Part shown: piece after piece, positions 44,516 through 54,387 of the stretch
Numbering within the stretch: the stretch's first letter is position 1
How the letters are laid out: every line of letters begins with the position of its first letter
NCBI RefSeq assembly: GCF_040250305.1
Contig: NZ_CP158190.1
Location: forward strand, 2,326,001-2,390,000
DNA: 64,000 nucleotides
Direction: 5' to 3'
Source of the DNA: Peribacillus frigoritolerans
GTDB lineage: Bacteria > Bacillota > Bacilli > Bacillales > DSM-1321
The notes under the pieces: generated by a model
What the model was told of the DNA's origin: nothing
The model's database searches: none
What the model saw: only the letters and a program-made list of their open reading frames with translations
Made by a program: the position numbers and the translations under genes

Positions 44516-45259
44516 TTAACGGGCCTCCTTGGATAAAACTCGCAGCAATTTCAATTCACCTAGATTGTATTTTTTCAAGAAATTCATCACGACGACTGTC
44601 AATAACCCCTCACTGATTGCCAAGGGAATTTGGGTCAGGGCAAAAATCCCTGCAAATTTACTGAAAGAGGCCATGAATCCTCCTACCTCGGATGGAAACG
44701 CAAGAGCAAGTTGAACGGAAGTGACCACATAGGTTCCTAAATCTCCAAAAGCAGCTGCCAAGAAAACGGCAAGTGAAAAAGACCACCCCAATTTAGTTGC
44801 ACCCTTGAAGACAAAGTAAGCAATGAACGGTCCGCAAACGGCCATGGAAAATGCATTGGCTCCTAATGTCGTCAATCCTCCGTGAGCCAGTAATACAGCT
44901 TGAAATAACAGAACGATGGAGCCAACGACACTCATGGCCAATGGTCCGAATAATATGGAACCCAAACCAACTCCGGTAGGGTGCGAAGAACTTCCGGTAA
45001 CGGAAGGGATTTTTAAGGCCGATAAAATAAATACAAATGCGCCCGATAGGCCAAGTATCATTTTTGTTTCTGGGTTTTCCCTTACTTTGGACCTAATGGA
45101 CCGGTAACCCAAGATTAAAAATGGAAGCGTCAAGGCCCACCAGAATATAGCCCATTCTATGGGTAAAAAGCCCTCCATGATATGCATGGCCAATGCCCGT
45201 TTTGGAACAAAAAGCAGTAAAATGACAAAATAAATAATTTTCCAATTGGTTCTTTTCAT
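44516..45259 (-). CDS. cbiM: Cobalt-binding membrane protein CbiM
   Basis: 247 residues from the ATG at 45259, which follows AAAGGAG; the frame opens six codons earlier. The N-terminal signal [17 protein letters not shown]... ends ALA, and cleavage there exposes MHIMEGFLP, whose N-terminus and His are the known cobalt ligands in this family. Further hallmarks are [15 protein letters not shown] and [17 protein letters not shown]. It is the substrate-specific subunit of the importer and first gene of the riboswitch-controlled cbiMNQO operon. Confidence 0.95.
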   Translation of the reverse strand: MKRTNWKIIYFVILLLFVPKRALAMHIMEGFLPIEWAIFWWALTLPFLILGYRSIRSKVRENPETKMILGLSGAFVFILSALKIPSVTGSSSHPTGVGLGSILFGPLAMSVVGSIVLLFQAVLLAHGGLTTLGANAFSMAVCGPFIAYFVFKGATKLGWSFSLAVFLAAAFGDLGTYVVTSVQLALAFPSEVGGFMASFSKFAGIFALTQIPLAISEGLLTVVVMNFLKKYNLGELKLLRVLSKEAR

Positions 45260-45324
45260 TCTTTCTCCTTTCAACACTTTTAATTTTTCTGATCAATCTT
45301 GAGAAGAAAAGCGGCGCCCAAAAT

Positions 45325-45355
45325 AAAAAGCACTTCTCTCAAAGGAAAGAAGTGC
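45325..45355 (-). terminator. Riboswitch-controlled terminator ahead of cbiM
   Basis: On the minus strand GCACTTCTTTCC and AGAGAAGTGC pair and are followed by TTTTTATTTT. It is the expression platform of the cobalamin riboswitch on that strand. Confidence 0.85.
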
Positions 45356-45394
45356 GTAATGAACAGGAATTGTGCAGCATGAACCAACCATGGG

Positions 45395-45615
45395 CCATTC
45401 TGCCTGATCCGCACGCCCATCCTCGTAGGCTGAAACAGTTTCACGCTTCATGGCAGGTCTCCTGGCTTTGGTTCATCATCCCATTACATCCTTCCCATCT
45501 CATTTGACAGTGGATTAAAGTAATGGAACTTCCCTTTACAGTGGCGGGACCGCTCCGGATTTTCACCGGCTTCCCTTTTAAGCTGAATTCCGAGAAATTC
45601 AACACCATGAAACTT
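45395..45615 (-). ncRNA. Cobalamin riboswitch of the cbiMNQO operon
   Basis: On the minus strand the element contains GCCGGTGAAAATCCGG, GCGGTCCCGCCACTGT and the B12 box AGCCAGGAGACCTGCC (plus-strand complement at 45451-45467), in the order expected for a cobalamin riboswitch. Bound adenosylcobalamin would favour the terminator at 45325-45355 and shut down cobalt import. Edges are estimated. Confidence 0.93.
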
Positions 45616-45816
45616 ATGTAATTATTTTGAAAATTCTCGTATAGTTTACCATAAAGAAATTATTCCAGCTACACTATCTTTTTTTTTTCGGGACGAAGTT
45701 TGTTGCGAGGAAAGGATTGTAACTGGTTTTACACTATTAAACTTTTCTAAACAGTCGGAATAAACTATTGAATTTTGATAAAGTTGTTATATGATAGATT
45801 AAGTTAGTTAGAAATG

Positions 45817-45822
45817 TATAAT
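45817..45822 (+). promoter_or_regulatory. -10 box of the cobalamin operon promoter
   Basis: TATAAT about 20 bases before the start of the plus-strand cobalamin riboswitch; the -35 box is poor. The 45616-45842 gap must also hold the divergent promoter of cbiMNQO. Confidence 0.5.
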
Positions 45823-45842
45823 AAAACCAAATATTTCATTTT

Positions 45843-46022
45843 AAAAGTGCCCTTGTGTGAATAAGCAAGGGATAATAGGGAAATCGGTGAAAATCCGATG
45901 CAGCCCCCGCTACTGTAAACGCTGATGAAATTGTCGATAGCCACTGGCCTGATGCCGGGAAGGGACAAAGTAAAATGAAGCGTAAGCCAGGAAACCTGCT
46001 TTTAAAATTGCATGATACTTTT
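45843..46022 (+). ncRNA. Cobalamin riboswitch of the corrin biosynthesis operon
   Basis: Contains AATCGGTGAAAATCCGATGC, CCCCCGCTACTGTAAACGCT, CTGATGCCGGG and the B12 box AAGCCAGGAAACCTGCTT (45984-46001). It regulates the 15-gene operon that begins at 46170. The downstream region to 46140 includes GGAGGGAAAGG and a terminator. Edges are estimated. Confidence 0.94.
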
Positions 46023-46105
46023 CGGAGGGAAAGGTAGAAGGACTATGACGATTTTGGGAGGATTTGGCATGCTTGCCTTAGGCTCCCCATTCATATAGTT
46101 TTTTT

Positions 46106-46136
46106 AAAACCTTGACTCTAATGTTAAGGTTTTTTA
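46106..46136 (+). terminator. Riboswitch-controlled terminator ahead of cbiW
   Basis: AAAACCTTGAC and GTTAAGGTTTT pair around a short loop and are followed by a T run. It is 34 bases upstream of the cbiW start. Confidence 0.85.
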
Positions 46137-46169
46137 TTTTGCCTTTTCCCTGAACTCAGGAGGAAGAAG

Positions 46170-46538
46170 ATGACTACTTGGAATTTGACGGGTACAAATA
46201 CGCATCTGTTGATTTGTAATGGGAGCAGCTGCATGAAAAAGGGCGGGGAAGAAGTAACCCAAGCGATTCGCGATGAAATTGCTTTAAAAGGACTGGATCT
46301 GAAAATCCATACAACCAGGACACGCTGTAACGGAAGATGTAAGGATGCCTGCGTTGTGATTGCCTATCCCCAAGGAAACTGGTATCGAGTGGAAACGCCT
46401 GATTTCGGTCGGCAGATCGTCAGTAATATCGATGAGGGTGAGTTTGTTCCACAGATGATCTATAAATTCAATGATGGCGAAATGACCCCTAATCCAGATT
46501 TTCCTGCTCATACGGGTATTTCAAAGAACAAAGCGTAA
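46170..46538 (+). CDS. cbiW: CbiW, thioredoxin-fold [2Fe-2S] ferredoxin-like protein of the cob operon
   Basis: 122 residues. Five Cys are placed as C16-x4-C21 and C53-x3-C57-x3-C61 (LLICNGSSC; RCNGRCKDAC), the pattern of thioredoxin-like [2Fe-2S] ferredoxins, with one extra Cys. In B. megaterium the gene in this position is cbiW, of unproven function; it may supply electrons to the iron-sulfur protein CbiH60 encoded 14 bases downstream. AGGAGGAAG precedes the ATG. First gene of the riboswitch-controlled operon. Confidence 0.85.
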   Translation: MTTWNLTGTNTHLLICNGSSCMKKGGEEVTQAIRDEIALKGLDLKIHTTRTRCNGRCKDACVVIAYPQGNWYRVETPDFGRQIVSNIDEGEFVPQMIYKFNDGEMTPNPDFPAHTGISKNKA

Positions 46539-46552
46539 AAGGAGATGTCTTA

Positions 46553-48190
46553 ATGAGTACAAACGGTAAATTATTCGTCGTGGGCTTTGGGCCCGGGAAT
46601 TTTGAACACATTACCAAACGTGCCGTCGAAGCCCTTCAAGAAAGTGACTACATCATTGGTTATAAAACTTATGTTGAACTCATTCAGGGACTGCTTACAA
46701 ATCAAACGATCATTAGTACGGGGATGACTGAAGAGGTATCACGTGCACAGGAAGCAGTGAAACAAGCGGAGCTGGGAAAGAAAGTGGCGGTGATTTCCAG
46801 TGGGGATGCCGGAGTTTACGGGATGGCAGGGTTGGTTTATGAAGTATTGATTGAAAAAGGCTGGAAAGAAGAAACTGGAGTGGGCATTGAAGTCATTCCT
46901 GGCATTTCTGCAATCAACTCATGTGCGTCTTTACTTGGGGCACCAGTCATGCACGATTCGTGTACGATCAGCCTCAGTGATCATTTAACTCCTTGGGAAC
47001 TGATCGCTAAAAGGGTTGAAGCAGCTGCAATGGCAGACTTTGTCATTGCACTTTATAATCCGCGAAGCGGCAGGCGGACCCGGCAAATTGTTGAAACTCA
47101 GAAAATTCTCCTTCGCTACCGCTCGCCGGATACACCTGTCGGGTTGGTGAAAAGTGCTTATCGCGATAGGCAGGATGTTGTTATAACCAATTTGCAGGAT
47201 ATGTTGAATCACGATATTGGAATGTTGACCACCGTCATTATCGGTAATTCATCCACCTTTTTATATGATGACAAAATCATCACACCAAGAGGCTATCAGA
47301 GAAAATATACTTTGAATTCGGAAAAGCAAACATTGAAGCCGCATCAGCGACTGCAAAAAGAAGCGGAACCGTGGGCATTAGATCAAGAAGCCTTAACCGA
47401 GTCCGCTGGAGGAGTTGGATTACTTACAAAAGCACCAGAAAAGAAGCCAGCTTCCTTTGAAATGGCAATGGAGGCCCTGTCAAGAGTCAAGGGTCAAACC
47501 GTTAAGCAATCCATTCAGCCGATTGTTCAGCAAAAAATGGAGTCGGTATTCGAACTTGCGGTTAGTCCAGGTGTGGCGAATAAACAATTCACTCCCAAAC
47601 AAATGATGACACTTGCGGAAGTTGTCGGGGAAAAGGGAACGATGGAATACACGCCAAATCATAAAATCGTCTTAAAGATTCCGACAACGGAGCCGGAAGT
47701 CATTACGGGGAAATTGCAATCAGCAAACTTTCTTTTGTCGCCGATTGGAGATGTACTGACATTAAAAGCCTGTGATTTCTGTGATGGTGAAAAAGCGGAA
47801 TCCATTCCTTATGCGGATGAAATACACCGGGTGCTTGGCGGAATGAAAATGCCCAAGGAACTGAACATCGGTTTTAATGGGTGTGGGATGGCTTGTTATA
47901 GTGCTGTGATGGATGATATCGGGATTGTCTTCCGAAAAGGGAAGTTCGACTTATTTCTTGGAGCTAAACCAGTTGGAAGAACAGCCCATCCGGGTCAGCC
48001 GGTTGCGGAAGGCATTGAACCGGAACAGCTTGTTGAACTGATCACCGACATTGTCGGGGAGTATAAGCAAAATGCCCATCCAAATGAGCGGCTTTTTAAA
48101 TACTTCAAACGTTCGAAAAAGATACAGAATTTTTCTTATCAAGACATCGCTCCCAAAATAAACATAGAGCCTGCGCCTTGTGAAGACTAA
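46553..48190 (+). CDS. cbiH60: CbiH60, cobalt-factor III C17-methyltransferase with iron-sulfur domain
   Basis: 545 residues. Residues about 5-245 form a tetrapyrrole methylase (VGFGPGNFEHITKRA; SSGDAGVYGMAG; LYNPRSGRR). After a linker, about 335-545 resemble a nitrite/sulfite-reductase half domain with CDFC and GFNGCGMACYSAV, supplying Cys for an iron-sulfur cluster. This long form was described in B. megaterium as the enzyme that methylates C17 and contracts the ring, the key step of the oxygen-independent route. Ordinary CbiH is about half this length. Confidence 0.93.
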   Translation: MSTNGKLFVVGFGPGNFEHITKRAVEALQESDYIIGYKTYVELIQGLLTNQTIISTGMTEEVSRAQEAVKQAELGKKVAVISSGDAGVYGMAGLVYEVLIEKGWKEETGVGIEVIPGISAINSCASLLGAPVMHDSCTISLSDHLTPWELIAKRVEAAAMADFVIALYNPRSGRRTRQIVETQKILLRYRSPDTPVGLVKSAYRDRQDVVITNLQDMLNHDIGMLTTVIIGNSSTFLYDDKIITPRGYQRKYTLNSEKQTLKPHQRLQKEAEPWALDQEALTESAGGVGLLTKAPEKKPASFEMAMEALSRVKGQTVKQSIQPIVQQKMESVFELAVSPGVANKQFTPKQMMTLAEVVGEKGTMEYTPNHKIVLKIPTTEPEVITGKLQSANFLLSPIGDVLTLKACDFCDGEKAESIPYADEIHRVLGGMKMPKELNIGFNGCGMACYSAVMDDIGIVFRKGKFDLFLGAKPVGRTAHPGQPVAEGIEPEQLVELITDIVGEYKQNAHPNERLFKYFKRSKKIQNFSYQDIAPKINIEPAPCED

Positions 48191-48208
48191 TCAAGAGGGG
48201 GAAAGAAA

Positions 48209-49171
48209 ATGAAAGCAGTTTTGTTCGTAGGACACGGAAGCCGGTTGGCTTCGGGAAATGAAGAAGTCCGTCATTTTATTGAAAATATGATTCCGGCAAT
48301 GAACGAGCGTTTCCTAGTGGAAACGTGCTTCTTGGAATTTGCGGCACCGAATATATCCAAAGGAATTGATAATTGTGTAAAACGAGGGGCTACTGAAGTT
48401 ATCGTCATACCGATCATTTTGTTGCATGCAGGACATTCGAAATTACATATCCCAGCTGAAATAGAGGATGGGAAAACTAAGTATCCAGAAGTGAAATTCA
48501 CATATGGCCAAACGATCGGGGTCCACCATGATGTATTGACGATCCTGACAGACCGTCTTGAGGAAGCGGGATTCGATACGGCCTCTGAACATTCTGAGAC
48601 AGCGATATTGCTAATAGGCCGAGGTGGCAGTGATGCTGATGCAAATAGTGATATCTATAAAATTTCACGATTATTATGGGAAAAATTAAACGTTAAATGG
48701 GTCGAAACAGCCTTCATGGGTGTAACGGACCCGCACGTTGATGAAGGTATTGAACGATGCATCCGATTAGGGGCAAAAAAAATAGTGATGCTGCCATATT
48801 TCCTCTTCACTGGGGTGTTGATGGAAAGAATGGAGGATATGCTGAAAGGCTATCAAGAGCAATATCATGATCGAGAATTCATTTTGGCAAAGTATTTTGG
48901 ATATCATCCAACATTACAGAACATTCTGCAAGAACGAGTAATTGAAGCCAGTGAAGGCAGGTCAAGCGGGGCGCGTGATTTGGAAAACTATCGTAAACAT
49001 GTCGAGGAACATGGACATGCTCACCATCATCACCATCACGACCACGATCACGATCACGACCACGATCACGACCATCATCACGATCACGATCACGACCATC
49101 ATCACGACCACGATCACGACCATGATCATCACCACGATCATGATGGGCAAGTGGTGGGGACATCAAAATGA
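48209..49171 (+). CDS. cbiX: CbiX, sirohydrochlorin cobaltochelatase with His/Asp-rich tail
   Basis: 320 residues: two CbiX/SirB-like halves (about 1-130 and 131-260), with FVGHGSRLASGN at the N-terminus and ILLHAGHSKLHIP holding metal-side His. It inserts cobalt into sirohydrochlorin. The last 50 residues form a tract of H and D (about 270-312) encoded by imperfect CACGAC/GATCAC repeats, probably a cobalt store or feeder. The MxCxxC cluster motif reported in the B. megaterium protein is not present; the only Cys are C44, C56 and one near residue 180, far from the tail. The stop overlaps the cbiJ start by four bases. Confidence 0.94.
   Translation: MKAVLFVGHGSRLASGNEEVRHFIENMIPAMNERFLVETCFLEFAAPNISKGIDNCVKRGATEVIVIPIILLHAGHSKLHIPAEIEDGKTKYPEVKFTYGQTIGVHHDVLTILTDRLEEAGFDTASEHSETAILLIGRGGSDADANSDIYKISRLLWEKLNVKWVETAFMGVTDPHVDEGIERCIRLGAKKIVMLPYFLFTGVLMERMEDMLKGYQEQYHDREFILAKYFGYHPTLQNILQERVIEASEGRSSGARDLENYRKHVEEHGHAHHHHHHDHDHDHDHDHDHHHDHDHDHHHDHDHDHDHHHDHDGQVVGTSK
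49020..49146 (+). repeat. Low-complexity His/Asp codon repeat in cbiX
   Basis: Runs of CAC/CAT and GAC/GAT codons (for example CACGATCACGACCACGATC) cover about 125 bases. Such tracts expand and contract by slippage. The antisense frames also stay open here by composition only. Confidence 0.9.
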
Positions 49172-49938
49172 TTTTGTTCTTGGCGGGTACAAGTGATGCA
49201 AGGGAATTAGCGATTGAGATGCAGCAGGTGGGGTTCAAGGTTTTGGCAACTGTTGTAACCGAATCGGCGGCTAAGAGTTTGCAAGATTCTGGGATATCCA
49301 CCCGGATTGGCCGATTATCTGCAGAAGATATGACATCTTTAATCTCTGCAAAAGGTTTTCAGGCTGTAGTCGATGCAAGTCACCCATTTGCCGAAGAAGC
49401 ATCGAAAAACGCCCTTAACGGAGCAAAGGCAGCAAATGTTCCTTATATTCGTTATGAGCGTGAAAGTCAACGGTTTCAGAATGATAAATTGATAGTTGTC
49501 CGTGATTATGAGGAAGCTGCCAAGCTTGCCGCTGCAAAAAGGGGAGTCATCATGCTCACGACCGGAAGTAAAACACTATCCGTGTTCGCAAAAGAATTGG
49601 TAGGGCTCGAGAATACCAGAGTCATAGCGAGAATGCTGCCACGCATGGACAATATGGAAAAATGTGCACAGCTGGGCATCGAACAAAAAAATATCGTTGC
49701 GATTCAAGGGCCGTTTTCCAAAGAATTAAATAAAGCTCTATATGAACAATATGGGGTCACATTGATGATAACGAAAGAAAGCGGCAAGGTCGGTGCGGTT
49801 GATGAGAAATTGGAAGCCGCGTTGGAATGTGGAATTGAGACGATCATGATATCTCGACCGGATGTTGACTATCAGAATGTTCATTCCAGTTTTGAACATG
49901 TCATTGCCGAGTTGAATAATCAGTTAAATGAAAAATAG
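49168..49938 (+). CDS. cbiJ: CbiJ, cobalt-precorrin-6A reductase
   Basis: 256 residues of the CobK/CbiJ family: LAGTSDARELAIEMQQ at the N-terminus, VVDASHPFAEEASKNA, VPYIRYERE, MLTTGSKTLSVFA and a late ITKESGKVGAVDEKLEAA. It reduces cobalt-precorrin-6A with NADPH or NADH. The start codon overlaps the stop of cbiX (ATGA), implying translational coupling. Confidence 0.93.
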   Translation: MILFLAGTSDARELAIEMQQVGFKVLATVVTESAAKSLQDSGISTRIGRLSAEDMTSLISAKGFQAVVDASHPFAEEASKNALNGAKAANVPYIRYERESQRFQNDKLIVVRDYEEAAKLAAAKRGVIMLTTGSKTLSVFAKELVGLENTRVIARMLPRMDNMEKCAQLGIEQKNIVAIQGPFSKELNKALYEQYGVTLMITKESGKVGAVDEKLEAALECGIETIMISRPDVDYQNVHSSFEHVIAELNNQLNEK

Positions 49939-49950
49939 GAGGAATGCAAG

Positions 49951-50598
49951 ATGGATTTTAAAACGGATTTTAAACCACTAACGGTAGACCCTGACAAAAT
50001 ATATGATTATAGTTTTTCAATCATTGCTGAAGAAATGGGCAATCATGATTTTTCTGAAGATGAATGGAAGATCGTCCGCCGGGTCATTCATGCTTCAGCG
50101 GATTTTGAATTGGGAAGAAGTGTAATAATCCATCCAAATGCCATTCAAGCTGGTGTGGAAGCCATTCGCAAAGGCAGACATGTCATTGCGGATGTTCAAA
50201 TGATCGAGAGCGGTACAGGCAAAAAACGATTTCAAAAACATGGCGGGGACGTTCATTGCTATATTTCGGATCCGGATGTGATGGTCGAGGCAAAACGTTT
50301 GAATACGACAAGGGCGATCATTTCGATGCAAAAAGCAGTAAAGGAAAATGAAGGGGGCATTTATGCGATTGGCAATGCACCTACCGCTTTACTAGAGCTC
50401 ATTCGTCTTATTAAAGAAGGGATTGCAAAACCGGACTTAATCATTGGAATGCCTGTTGGATTTGTTTCTGCAGCAGAATCGAAAGAGGAACTGGCTAAGA
50501 TCACAGAAGTGCCATTCATTACGAATATTGGCCGAAAAGGTGGAAGTACTGTCACTGTTGCAGCATTGAACGCGATTTCCCTTTTAGCTGATAGTTAA
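49951..50598 (+). CDS. cbiC: CbiC, cobalt-precorrin-8 methylmutase
   Basis: 215 residues, normal length. The catalytic His is in RRVIHASADFELG; DVQMIESG, GNAPTALLELI, and IIGMPVGFVSAAESKE are family motifs. It moves the C11 methyl to C12 to give cobyrinic acid. The ATG follows a TAGGAGGAATGC site. Confidence 0.95.
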   Translation: MDFKTDFKPLTVDPDKIYDYSFSIIAEEMGNHDFSEDEWKIVRRVIHASADFELGRSVIIHPNAIQAGVEAIRKGRHVIADVQMIESGTGKKRFQKHGGDVHCYISDPDVMVEAKRLNTTRAIISMQKAVKENEGGIYAIGNAPTALLELIRLIKEGIAKPDLIIGMPVGFVSAAESKEELAKITEVPFITNIGRKGGSTVTVAALNAISLLADS

Positions 50599-50603
50599 AA
50601 AAC

Positions 50604-51716
50604 ATGGAAAAGAAAGTGAAAAAAGACCCCTCACAAATGCGTCATGGATATACGACGGGAGCATGTTCAACAGCTGTGACCAAAGCGGCATTGACCGCTT
50701 TGATCACGGGGGATGCACTAGAGGAGGCAACCATTTCCTTGCCAATCGGCCGAGATGCTACTTTCACTATTGAGAAATATGAAATATCGGAAAATGCGGT
50801 TAGTGCAGAAACGATTAAAGATGCCGGAGATGATCCCGATGCCACACATTTGGCCCATATTATCTCTACTGTCAGCTGGTCGGATGCACCTGGGATTATC
50901 TTGGATGGAGGGACCGGAGTTGGTCGTGTAACCAAACCCGGTCTTCCCGTTCCAGTTGGAGAGGCCGCGATTAATCCTGTACCGCGCAAAATGATTTTAA
51001 CCACTGTGCAACAAACATTGGAAGAATTTAAGATCAATAGAGGAGTGAAGGTCGTCATCTCCGTGCCCGCAGGAGAAGAAATAGCGAAAAAAACATTAAA
51101 TGGCCGCTTGGGGATTGTAGGAGGCATTTCCATTTTGGGAACAAGGGGCACTGTCGTCCCTTTTTCCAGTTCCGCCTATATGGCAAGTATCGTTCAGGCC
51201 ATCAGTGTCGCCAAAGCGAGTGGGTGTGAACATCTTGTTTTAACGACTGGCGGGCGCAGTGAAAAGTATGCCATGGGTCTTCTCCAGGATTTACCTGAGG
51301 AAGCCTTTATAGAAATGGGTGACTTTGTAGGCTTCTCACTTAAGCAATGTAAGAGGCAGGGGATTAAAAAGGTATCACTGGTCGGCATGATGGGGAAATT
51401 CTCCAAAGTGGCCCAAGGTGTGATGATGGTGCATTCAAAAAGTGCCCCCGTCGACTTCGGCTTTCTATCGGAAATAGCCCAAAGCGTCGGAGCTGATGAT
51501 GATCTTGTTCTTGAAATCAAGAATGCAAACACAGCGTCACAAGTCGGGGATATGATGTCAGCCATTAATAATTTTGACTTTTTTAATAAACTATGTGAAT
51601 CCTGCTGTCACTCTGCCATTAACCAAGTGAAGGGCGGCATTGAAATGGAAACGGCGATTTATTCGTTGAAAGGACAATTACTGGGAAGGGCTGTTGGAAT
51701 TGAGTCAATCGATTAA
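50604..51716 (+). CDS. cbiD: CbiD, cobalt-precorrin-5B C1-methyltransferase
   Basis: 370 residues. Characteristic [18 protein letters not shown] near the start, [37 protein letters not shown] and [12 protein letters not shown]. CbiD is unrelated to the class III tetrapyrrole methylases. No good ribosome site precedes ATG 50604 (only AGTTAAA); a GTG nearby could be used, or translation may be coupled to cbiC, six bases upstream. Confidence 0.95.
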   Translation: MEKKVKKDPSQMRHGYTTGACSTAVTKAALTALITGDALEEATISLPIGRDATFTIEKYEISENAVSAETIKDAGDDPDATHLAHIISTVSWSDAPGIILDGGTGVGRVTKPGLPVPVGEAAINPVPRKMILTTVQQTLEEFKINRGVKVVISVPAGEEIAKKTLNGRLGIVGGISILGTRGTVVPFSSSAYMASIVQAISVAKASGCEHLVLTTGGRSEKYAMGLLQDLPEEAFIEMGDFVGFSLKQCKRQGIKKVSLVGMMGKFSKVAQGVMMVHSKSAPVDFGFLSEIAQSVGADDDLVLEIKNANTASQVGDMMSAINNFDFFNKLCESCCHSAINQVKGGIEMETAIYSLKGQLLGRAVGIESID

Positions 51717-52914
51717 ATTAATCGGGATAGGGGATAACGGTCAGGAAAGCTTGCTGCCCCAATATGCCCAATGGATAGAAGAAAGTGAAGTGCTGGTCGG
51801 AGGTGAGCGGGTCTTATCGTTTTTCCCGAACTATTCTGGCAAGAAGATTGTCATAAAGGGCGGTTTGAAAAAGGTGGTGGAACAACTGCAGGATGAAACT
51901 CGTCCAACAGTGGTTTTAGCTTCCGGTGACCCAATGTTTTATGGAATGGGAGGCTATCTTTCCAGCAAAATCAACATGGAGGTTTACCCATATTTCAGTT
52001 CAATTCAGCTTGCTTTTGCAAAAATGGGGGAAAGCTGGCAAGATGCCTTCCTCGTTAGCATTCATGGCCGCAGTATGAAAGGGCTGGCACAAAGGATTGA
52101 TGGGAAAGCGAAAGTTGCCTTGCTTACTGATAGTGAAAATAGCCCCAATCAACTGGCAAAATATCTCCTTTCATTCGGAATGACGGAATACCGGGCATTT
52201 GTGGCTGAAAATCTTCAAGGGGAAACCGAAGAATCTGGCTGGTATGAACTTGATGAAATGATGGAGCGGGAATTCTCCCCGTTGAATGTCGTCATTTTGA
52301 AAAGAAAATCAGAAGGTCCAAGCTGGTCCTTGGGGATAGAAGATGAAGAATTTTCGCAGCGAAAGCCGGACAAAGGCCTCATAACCAAAAAGGAAATTCG
52401 GGTATTAAGCCTGCATGCGTTGAAACTCAGAAAAAACAGCATAGTTTGGGATGTTGGGACGTGTACGGGCTCAATGGCAATTGAAGCTGCCAAGCTTGCA
52501 TCCGAAGGTCAAATTTTCGCGATTGAAAAAAATGAGCCTGATTTAGAAAACTGTTATCAAAACCAACGTAAATTCCGTACCGATATAACGGCGATTCATG
52601 GTAAAGCCCCGGAGGGATTGGAAAATTTCCCTGATCCTGATGCGATCTTCATTGGCGGGACTGGCGGCGAAATGGGAGAGCTGATCAACACTTGCTGTAA
52701 ACGGCTTAAAGAAGGCGGCAGGATCGTTCTTAATGCTGCGACGATTGAGAATCTTTACCGGGCTAATGAGGCATTTGCGGAAGCTGGTTTTCACACTTCC
52801 ATCATGCATGCGCAAATCTCCAGAAGTAAGCCAATATTGGGAATGAACAGATTTGTACCTCTTAATCCGGTTTATATCATTACTGCACAACGAAAGGAAG
52901 ACATGAATGAGTAA
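51694..52914 (+). CDS. cbiE/cbiT: CbiET, fused cobalt-precorrin-7 C5-methyltransferase and C15-methyltransferase/decarboxylase
   Basis: 406 residues from TTG 51694 (another TTG at 51700), overlapping cbiD by 23 bases and preceded by GGGAAGGG. Residues about 1-200 are the CbiE methylase ([25 protein letters not shown]); about 215-406 are the CbiT Rossmann-type methyltransferase ([30 protein letters not shown]). Fusion of E and T is also found in B. megaterium and in CobL of the aerobic route. Confidence 0.94.
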   Translation: MELSQSIKLIGIGDNGQESLLPQYAQWIEESEVLVGGERVLSFFPNYSGKKIVIKGGLKKVVEQLQDETRPTVVLASGDPMFYGMGGYLSSKINMEVYPYFSSIQLAFAKMGESWQDAFLVSIHGRSMKGLAQRIDGKAKVALLTDSENSPNQLAKYLLSFGMTEYRAFVAENLQGETEESGWYELDEMMEREFSPLNVVILKRKSEGPSWSLGIEDEEFSQRKPDKGLITKKEIRVLSLHALKLRKNSIVWDVGTCTGSMAIEAAKLASEGQIFAIEKNEPDLENCYQNQRKFRTDITAIHGKAPEGLENFPDPDAIFIGGTGGEMGELINTCCKRLKEGGRIVLNAATIENLYRANEAFAEAGFHTSIMHAQISRSKPILGMNRFVPLNPVYIITAQRKEDMNE

Positions 52915-53614
52915 TCTTGGTACATTATATGGCCTTGGCGTGGGCCCTGGCGATCCAGAGCTAATTACAGTAAAGGCATTTCGCGTGATTCAGGAATCTC
53001 CGGTCATTGCGTATCCCAAAAAAAGAAAAGGGAGTAAAAGCTACGCCCATCGCATTGTTGAAGTTTACATTCGTCCTGAAGAAAAGGATATGCTGGGCCT
53101 TGTTTTTCCGATGACGAAAGATCAAGCCATTTTGGATCGGGAATGGAACGGAACGGTGGAAAAGGTTTGGCAAAAATTAAATGAAGGTAAAGATGTTGCT
53201 TTCGTTACGGAAGGCGATCCGCTTTTATATAGTACGTTCATACATATGATGAAATTGATGCAGGAGTTGCATCCCGAAGTCGAAATCAAGACAGTCCCGG
53301 GCATTTCTTCCTTTAATGGATCAGCGTCAAGGCTGGGCATCGCCTTGGCTGATGGTGATGATCATGTTGCAATAGTTCCTGCAAGGGATGATTATGAAGC
53401 GATGAAGAAGGCCATCGAAGATCATGATGCCGTGGTGTTCATCAAAGTGGCAAAGGTCATCGATTTAATGATTACCGTTTTAAAAGATTTGGACTTGCTT
53501 GAAAAGGCCTCGGTCGTAACCAAAGTCACTTCCGATGAGGAAGTGATTTGGAAAGTGAGTGAATTGGAAGGACTTGAACTAGAATACTTAACATTGATGG
53601 TGGTGAGAAAATGA
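52907..53614 (+). CDS. cbiL: CbiL, cobalt-factor II C20-methyltransferase
   Basis: 235 residues of the class III methylase fold: [16 protein letters not shown] at the N-terminus, [14 protein letters not shown], and [15 protein letters not shown]. It adds the C20 methyl group lost later in ring contraction. It overlaps cbiET by eight bases and cbiF by four. Confidence 0.94.
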   Translation: MSNLGTLYGLGVGPGDPELITVKAFRVIQESPVIAYPKKRKGSKSYAHRIVEVYIRPEEKDMLGLVFPMTKDQAILDREWNGTVEKVWQKLNEGKDVAFVTEGDPLLYSTFIHMMKLMQELHPEVEIKTVPGISSFNGSASRLGIALADGDDHVAIVPARDDYEAMKKAIEDHDAVVFIKVAKVIDLMITVLKDLDLLEKASVVTKVTSDEEVIWKVSELEGLELEYLTLMVVRK

Positions 53615-54387
53615 AGATATATATTGTAGGTGCCGGCCCGGGTGACCCGGATTTGATTACTGTAAAAGGATTGAACATTCTCCAAACGGCTGATGTGATT
53701 TTATATACGGATTCATTAGTGAATGAAGAATTGATTGCTAAGGCAAAACCAGATGCCGAGGTGCTGAAAACGGCTGGAATGCATTTGGAAGAAATTGTTG
53801 GCATCATGGTTGATCGTGTTAAGGAAGGAAAGATGGTTGCCAGAATCCATACAGGGGATCCTGCCATGTACGGTGCAATCATGGAACAAATTGTCCTATT
53901 GAAGAAAGAGGGTATCGGTTATGAGGTGATTCCTGGCGTAAGTTCGGTGTTCGCCTCAGCAGCGGCAATAGGAGCAGAGCTGACCATCCCTGATTTAACC
54001 CAGACACTTATATTAACGAGGGCTGAAGGACGTACGCCTGTTCCGGAATTTGAGAAGTTACGTGATTTGGCAAGTCATCACTGTACGATTGCCCTTTTCT
54101 TGAGTGCGACCTTGACCAAAAAAATCGTTAAAGAACTTCAGGAAGCCGGTTGGAAGGATGATACACCGGTTGCAGTCATTCAACGGGCAACATGGCCGGA
54201 CCAAAAAATCGTCCGCACCACGTTAGTGAACTTAGATGATGATATGCGTCAAAATGGCATCCGCAAGCATGCGATGATTTTGGCTGGATGGGCTTTGGAC
54301 CCTGACATCCATGATAAAGATGAATACCGTTCCAAACTATATGATGCGAGTTTTACCCACGGTTTCAGAAAAGGTGTTAAACCATGA
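53611..54387 (+). CDS. cbiF: CbiF, cobalt-precorrin-4 C11-methyltransferase
   Basis: 258 residues: IVGAGPGDPDLITVKG, IHTGDPAMYGAIMEQ, VIPGVSSVFASAAAIGAELT and RAEGRTPVP, all CbiF/CobM motifs. Overlaps both neighbours by four bases (ATGA), so translation is coupled. Confidence 0.95.
   Translation: MKIYIVGAGPGDPDLITVKGLNILQTADVILYTDSLVNEELIAKAKPDAEVLKTAGMHLEEIVGIMVDRVKEGKMVARIHTGDPAMYGAIMEQIVLLKKEGIGYEVIPGVSSVFASAAAIGAELTIPDLTQTLILTRAEGRTPVPEFEKLRDLASHHCTIALFLSATLTKKIVKELQEAGWKDDTPVAVIQRATWPDQKIVRTTLVNLDDDMRQNGIRKHAMILAGWALDPDIHDKDEYRSKLYDASFTHGFRKGVKP

Noticed and set aside
49020..49146. Repeat tract considered as a CRISPR-like or tandem-repeat array
   Set aside because: The units are 6-12 bases, continuous and in coding frame (His/Asp); there are no spacers.
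48879..49301. Long minus-strand and alternative plus-strand open frames across the end of cbiX
   Set aside because: They stay open only because of the His/Asp codon repeat; they have no ribosome site and cbiX/cbiJ in the normal frames are clearly real.
50642..51151. 169-codon minus-strand frame inside cbiD
   Set aside because: Antisense shadow of a well-conserved gene; its translation has no recognisable features.
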